Source: an uncultured Bacteroides sp. (GTDB lineage: Bacteria; Bacteroidota; Bacteroidia; Bacteroidales; Bacteroidaceae). From it: a stretch of DNA of 37,177 bases. Position 1 is the stretch's first letter; each line of letters opens with the position of its first letter. The notes beneath the pieces are model-generated. The model was not told the DNA's origin. It worked only from the letters and a program-made list of their open reading frames with translations, and searched no databases. Positions 33,298-37,177 of this stretch are shown here, one piece after another. The position numbers were made by a program, and so were the translations under genes. The DNA is taken from the NCBI GenBank assembly GCA_900766195.1, contig CAAFUN010000070.1, forward strand, positions 1 to 37,177, given 5' to 3'.

Positions 33298-36200
33298 AGG
33301 GTAAGTTTTAGGTTGATTCCAATGCTTCGTTGGATAGGCAGATTAAAAACATCCAGTCCCTGCCAACCGTTTCCGGTAGAACCGGATACACTCGGGTTGC
33401 AGGGAGCCGATTTGAATAGAAAGCATAAATTGCGTCCTACGAGGGATACAGCCAGATGTTTGCCGGGGGCGAACAAGTTTCTGAATTGATAGCCTAGCGA
33501 AACCTCTCGCAGTCTGAAGTTGGTAGCATCATATACATATTCGGTTCCTACATAGCCCACGTTGTATGCGGTGGCTCCCACGATGTGGTAGTATTTCTCA
33601 GCATCAATTAAGGTACCGTCCCCTCTGGGTATACCTCCTTGCTTACGAGCTTCTTCGGTGCGGGCGGACACACCGTAACCGTCGAGCATGGCTTCGGTAG
33701 TCGAAACTACTTTACCTCCTATCTGCCCGTCAATCAGTACATAAAGACTGAAATTCTTATAAGTGATCAGATTACTCCATCCTGCATTTATATCCGAATT
33801 CAGGTTACCGATATACACATCCGGTTGGTCTGACTTTATCGGTGCCCCATTCTTGTCCAGGAGTATCACGCCATCGTTGTCTCTCTGTAATTGCCGGGTA
33901 TAGATGTCTCCGTAAGATCCGCCTTTCTTCAAGATACTCAAAATGCCGCTACCGTCCTGAAGCAAGAAGTTGTCATTCTCCTTGTATAGCTCTTTGATGC
34001 GGTTTTTGTTATAAGAAAAATTTATACCGGTTTGCCATTCCCAGTCGTGAGGGAAGCTGTGAAGATAGCTTGCTGACACTTCAGCTCCCATATTCTGTAC
34101 ATCACCGGCGTTCACATTGCGGTAACGGTAGCCTGAACCCCAGGGAGCTTCGATTGTGAAGTACTGGTTTAAGGTATTCGTTTTATAGTATGAGAAATCG
34201 ATGTGCAGTCGGTTGTCTAACAGGGAAAGTTCAAATCCTCCTTCTATAGATAGCGTGCGTTCCGGTTTCAAATCGGAGAAAGGAGCACTTGCGGGATAGG
34301 AGATAGAAGTGTCTTTGATGACCGGACGCTGTGAAGTGACGTAAGCCGGCAGACCATTTCCTACTACCGAATAGGAGGCGCGGAGCTTCAGGAAGTTGAT
34401 TGTCCGCTTCATAGCAGGGAACACTTCACTCAGTAAAACATTGGCACCTATCGACGGATAAAAATATCCCATGTGCTTGTTGTTCGTAAAAGCCAGGGTC
34501 GACGACCAGTCATTACGTGCTGTGATATTGAGATAGGCTAACTCTTTATAGCCTATTTGCAACATCCCGAACAAGGAGTTGAGGCGTGTGTGCGAATACT
34601 CTTCCACAATTTCAGGGCGATAATAATTGTTTTGAGTGAAGTTATTCACGAAAAAGGCATTTCCACCGTTGGGTACCTTGTATATTTTGCCTGTCTCTGC
34701 ATCTTCAATCTCTATCCATTCGAATTTGGTGTTGCCTCCATCCGTAATAATCCCTTTTTTCCCTTGCTGCACGTCACTGAAGCTGGAACCGGCAGTTAAT
34801 GAAAAAGAGAAATCAGATAAATGGCTTTCGAAGTTCAGCATAATATCACCATATAGATGTTTATAAGAATCATCGATATTTTTATAACCTCCCATTTCAT
34901 CTTTCCAGCTGGTGGCGTAACGTTCTACTCTGTATTCGATTTTGTCGTTTTCATATCCGAGGCGTCCTTGTATATTAAGTGTAGGCAAGAATTCATATTT
35001 GGCAGTAGAATTGAAAGTGATGCGATGGCGACCTTCATCCTTTTTATTGCGATGCAGCAACCAATAAGGATTTTGGTTATGTTCTTCAAGCTGGTTCCAA
35101 TTTTGCACGTATATTTCCTTCTGCGGGTCAAACCGTTCGAATTCATTCTTATAGGTGGAGAAATTACCATTCCGTGGAAAAAGATAGAGTCCTGTGAGAG
35201 GATTACTCAACATCCCACCGTAGTGTTTGTTGACCGTATTCTGATAGGCGTATGTGCTGCTCAGGTTCAGTGACAGGCGGTTGTCAAATCCCTGATAACT
35301 TTGTCTGATGGCAATATTGTGACGTGTGAAACTATTGGTTGGGATGATTCCTTCCGAAAGTACGTTCCCGTACGAAAAATAACTTTGTGAGTGTTCCGTA
35401 CCACCATCAATAGATAGGGAGTTGTGCAGCGTATATCCGTTTCGAAAGAAGGCATCTATATTGTCAGAGGCTTTTTCCGTCATTTTGCTACCCCAACTTT
35501 GTGATTGTAGGCTTTCTGGACTGAGTTGTCTGGCTCCGTAACTTTGTTGTATCTTCGGTAGCGAATAGGCAGTCTCCATTGTCATGTTGCTGGATACGTG
35601 GACCTGTATCCCACCCACATTACCTTTTTTAGTAGTGACCATGATAACTCCATTGGCGGCTACTGCGCCATAGAGTGCTGATGCGGATGCCCCTTTCAAT
35701 ATACTGATGCTGGCTATGTCGTCCGGGTTGATGGTGGAAAGTGCATCTCCTTCATCATTCCCTCTGCCATAAACAACTTCAATTCCATCGCCATAGCTGT
35801 TGTTAGCCATGGGGATACCATCAATTACAATCAATGGATTGTTGTTCCCTTGGATGGACTTGTTACCCCGGAGCAATAGTTTGGTTGATGCTCCGGCGCC
35901 GTTGGAGTTGGGAATTATAACCAATCCGGCAGTTTTTCCTTCCAGGGAGTTGATGAAGCTTACTTCTTTAGCTCGTGTCAGTTCGGCTCCGGGCAGTACT
36001 TGCAGAGCATATATCAAACTTTTGGATTTTTTTTCGAGACCTAAGGCTGTGACAACAACTTCATCGAGCAGGTTCAGATCTTCTTTGAGTACAACATTTA
36101 CCGTCTGTTTTCCATCAACCGAAACATCTTGAGACAAATACCCGATGTACGAAAATGTGACAATATCTTTATCAGTCGGAATATCCAAAGTAAAGTCTCC

Positions 36201-36695
36201 GGCTTCTTCGGAAATGACTCCTTTTCCTGTCTCCTTAATGGAGATGTTCACTCCTATCAATGGGATATTCTGCTCATTGACCACTTTTCCTCTGATGGTT
36301 CGTGTTGGGGTGGAGGATGTCCGGGTTTGTTTGTTATTTCCTGTATGCCTTATGGAGAGTACGATATGTTTGTCGACAATGGTGTAAACGATGTTAGTTT
36401 CATGAAATAACACATCGAGTGCCCGGGTTATTGTTTCATTCCGGATGTGACATGTGACTTCGCGATTCGGGTTGATGTCATCAACATTGTACACCACAGA
36501 CAACTTCGTCTGCTGGTTGATGAGTTGGAAAACTTGGTATAAAGGAACTTTGTTCACATCTATAGTCAGACGCGAAGATTGTGCAAAAAGTAATTCCGGT
36601 ATCAAAATTACCCATAGAAAGACAGTAAATTTAACCAGCGTTTTACTCTTTTCACCCAACTTCCAAACAGAATGAAAGCACAGGTATTTTCTCAT
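33294..36695 (-). CDS. SusC/RagA-like TonB-dependent transducer with STN domain (first pair)
   Basis: A 1133-residue outer-membrane transporter that also signals. It has a signal peptide (about 1-39) and an STN domain (about 41-117: LTIDVNKVPLYQVFQLI ... HIVLSIR), which is absent from the second SusC. After it come a carboxypeptidase-regulatory-like domain (about 133-204), the TonB-box region LDEVVVTALGL (210-220), a plug with SLEGKTAGL and RGNKSIQGNNNPLIVIDG, and the barrel. STN-bearing SusC proteins contact a FecR anti-sigma factor when substrate is bound. The remains of such a fecR lie eight bases upstream. Plug and barrel are similar to the second SusC, so the pairs appear paralogous. Confidence 0.94.
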   Translation of the reverse strand: MRKYLCFHSVWKLGEKSKTLVKFTVFLWVILIPELLFAQSSRLTIDVNKVPLYQVFQLINQQTKLSVVYNVDDINPNREVTCHIRNETITRALDVLFHETNIVYTIVDKHIVLSIRHTGNNKQTRTSSTPTRTIRGKVVNEQNIPLIGVNISIKETGKGVISEEAGDFTLDIPTDKDIVTFSYIGYLSQDVSVDGKQTVNVVLKEDLNLLDEVVVTALGLEKKSKSLIYALQVLPGAELTRAKEVSFINSLEGKTAGLVIIPNSNGAGASTKLLLRGNKSIQGNNNPLIVIDGIPMANNSYGDGIEVVYGRGNDEGDALSTINPDDIASISILKGASASALYGAVAANGVIMVTTKKGNVGGIQVHVSSNMTMETAYSLPKIQQSYGARQLSPESLQSQSWGSKMTEKASDNIDAFFRNGYTLHNSLSIDGGTEHSQSYFSYGNVLSEGIIPTNSFTRHNIAIRQSYQGFDNRLSLNLSSTYAYQNTVNKHYGGMLSNPLTGLYLFPRNGNFSTYKNEFERFDPQKEIYVQNWNQLEEHNQNPYWLLHRNKKDEGRHRITFNSTAKYEFLPTLNIQGRLGYENDKIEYRVERYATSWKDEMGGYKNIDDSYKHLYGDIMLNFESHLSDFSFSLTAGSSFSDVQQGKKGIITDGGNTKFEWIEIEDAETGKIYKVPNGGNAFFVNNFTQNNYYRPEIVEEYSHTRLNSLFGMLQIGYKELAYLNITARNDWSSTLAFTNNKHMGYFYPSIGANVLLSEVFPAMKRTINFLKLRASYSVVGNGLPAYVTSQRPVIKDTSISYPASAPFSDLKPERTLSIEGGFELSLLDNRLHIDFSYYKTNTLNQYFTIEAPWGSGYRYRNVNAGDVQNMGAEVSASYLHSFPHDWEWQTGINFSYNKNRIKELYKENDNFLLQDGSGILSILKKGGSYGDIYTRQLQRDNDGVILLDKNGAPIKSDQPDVYIGNLNSDINAGWSNLITYKNFSLYVLIDGQIGGKVVSTTEAMLDGYGVSARTEEARKQGGIPRGDGTLIDAEKYYHIVGATAYNVGYVGTEYVYDATNFRLREVSLGYQFRNLFAPGKHLAVSLVGRNLCFLFKSAPCNPSVSGSTGNGWQGLDVFNLPIQRSIGINLKLTL

Positions 36696-36703
36696 ATATT
36701 AAT

Positions 36704-37126
36704 TTAAGGTTTACGGGCAGAAAGCGTCACCTCATTATCTTTAATCCGATAGTCAAAGCTTTTGGTAAAACTAAGAATTGACAGCACTTGGCTAATGTCA
36801 TCGGATAAATCGAAATCACAAGTGAACCTCTGCTGTTGTAATTTTATATCGTCTATCTTAATGAGCACATTGTAATGTCTCTCAAGAGTTTCTGCTATTT
36901 CTTTTAAGGTTGTTTGGTCAAAGTGCAAAGAACCTTTTATCCAACTGATTGCTTCATTTGCTTTTTCAGTATGCTTTAAGTTGGTTTCCAGGTTTAGCAA
37001 ATTCACGGATAGCTGCTCATTGGGAGTCATACATATCTCTTTTTTGTCTTTTGTGGGCAAACTTACTTCGATGGATCCTTCAAGTAAAGTTGCCTTTAGA
37101 CTGTTTTCTTTTTTATAGTTGCGTAT
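36704..37126 (-). pseudogene. FecR-type anti-sigma factor, 5' part missing
   Basis: About 140 C-terminal residues of a FecR protein remain. They carry LKATLLEGSIEV (the end of the FecR domain) and the C-terminal DUF4974 domain with WIKGSLHFDQTTLKEIAETL and ITRAL-like helices. A usual FecR is about 300-350 residues, so the cytoplasmic sigma-binding part, the membrane segment and much of the FecR domain are absent. The reading frame is open to 37153, but residues before the IRNYK codons come from the 51-bp repeat. The break is therefore at 37126/37127. It is listed as a broken or partial gene. If the break is an assembly effect, the true gene continues elsewhere. It would have held an ECF sigma factor inactive and been relieved by the STN domain of the adjacent SusC. 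Confidence 0.85.
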
Positions 37127-37177
37127 CATTGCTGTCCGGAGAAATTTTACCACAGCTTAAGCTGCGTAGGCCCATCA
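37127..37177. repeat. 51-bp terminal inverted repeat, right copy
   Basis: This is the exact reverse complement of 35-85. It runs to the last base of the window and interrupts fecR at 37126/37127. The same end of the same element therefore faces outward at both window ends. Two copies of an IS in opposite orientation, an element with long terminal inverted repeats, or a contig-end artefact would all give this. Confidence 0.85.

Noticed and set aside
1..37177. Circular element closed by terminal overlap
   Set aside because: The terminal 51-bp match is inverted, not direct, so the ends do not join into a circle.

Overview
The window looks like a chromosomal contig from a gut Bacteroides or close relative (Bacteroidales). 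The grounds are two SusC/SusD pairs with a FecR anti-sigma factor, a GH84 glycosidase, -7 boxes of the Bacteroides TAnnTTTG type ahead of several genes, and overall AT-rich codon use. No rRNA, tRNA or CRISPR array was seen.

Layout. (1) 1-2086: an AraC-type regulator (minus) whose last residues are replaced by foreign sequence, and a metallo-beta-lactamase-fold hydrolase (plus). (2) 2197-6899: a cobalamin riboswitch followed by class I ribonucleotide reductase nrdA and nrdB, then a small Cys-rich protein. (3) 6900-7561: a gene-free boundary with nested inverted repeats and four in-phase 22-bp dyad repeats. (4) 7562-19433: a tightly packed, one-direction defence island of eight ORFs: an MmeI/YeeA-like adenine methyltransferase, an AbiJ_NTD4/HEPN-like protein, an AAA ATPase and HNH nuclease pair resembling Septu PtuAB, a YeeB-like helicase, a GIY-YIG (T5orf172)/ASCH protein split in two by one in-frame TAG, and a SNF2 helicase. 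(5) 19491-23260: an NCS2 permease, an Rrf2 regulator with an NAD(P)-binding oxidoreductase under a duplicated operator, and tcdA (minus). (6) 23261-24046: a dead IS4-family transposase relic and terminators. (7) 24047-37177 (all minus): a polysaccharide-utilisation locus with FecR (truncated), SusC with STN domain, SusD, a second SusC/SusD pair, and secreted GH84.

How the parts work together. The island reads as a methylation-based host-protection system. The methyltransferase would mark self DNA. Two helicases, the GIY-YIG/ASCH protein and the HNH nuclease would deal with unmarked DNA. The ATPase-HNH pair and the HEPN-like protein look like additional modules inserted between methyltransferase and helicase. 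I regard this nested arrangement as the most likely under-described system in the window. The PUL would bind and import an N-acetylglucosamine-containing glycan, with GH84 removing beta-GlcNAc and the STN/FecR pair reporting substrate to an ECF sigma factor that lies outside the window.

A 51-bp sequence is present in opposite orientation at both window ends. It breaks the AraC gene on one side and fecR on the other, so both ends probably lie in copies of the same mobile or repeated element.
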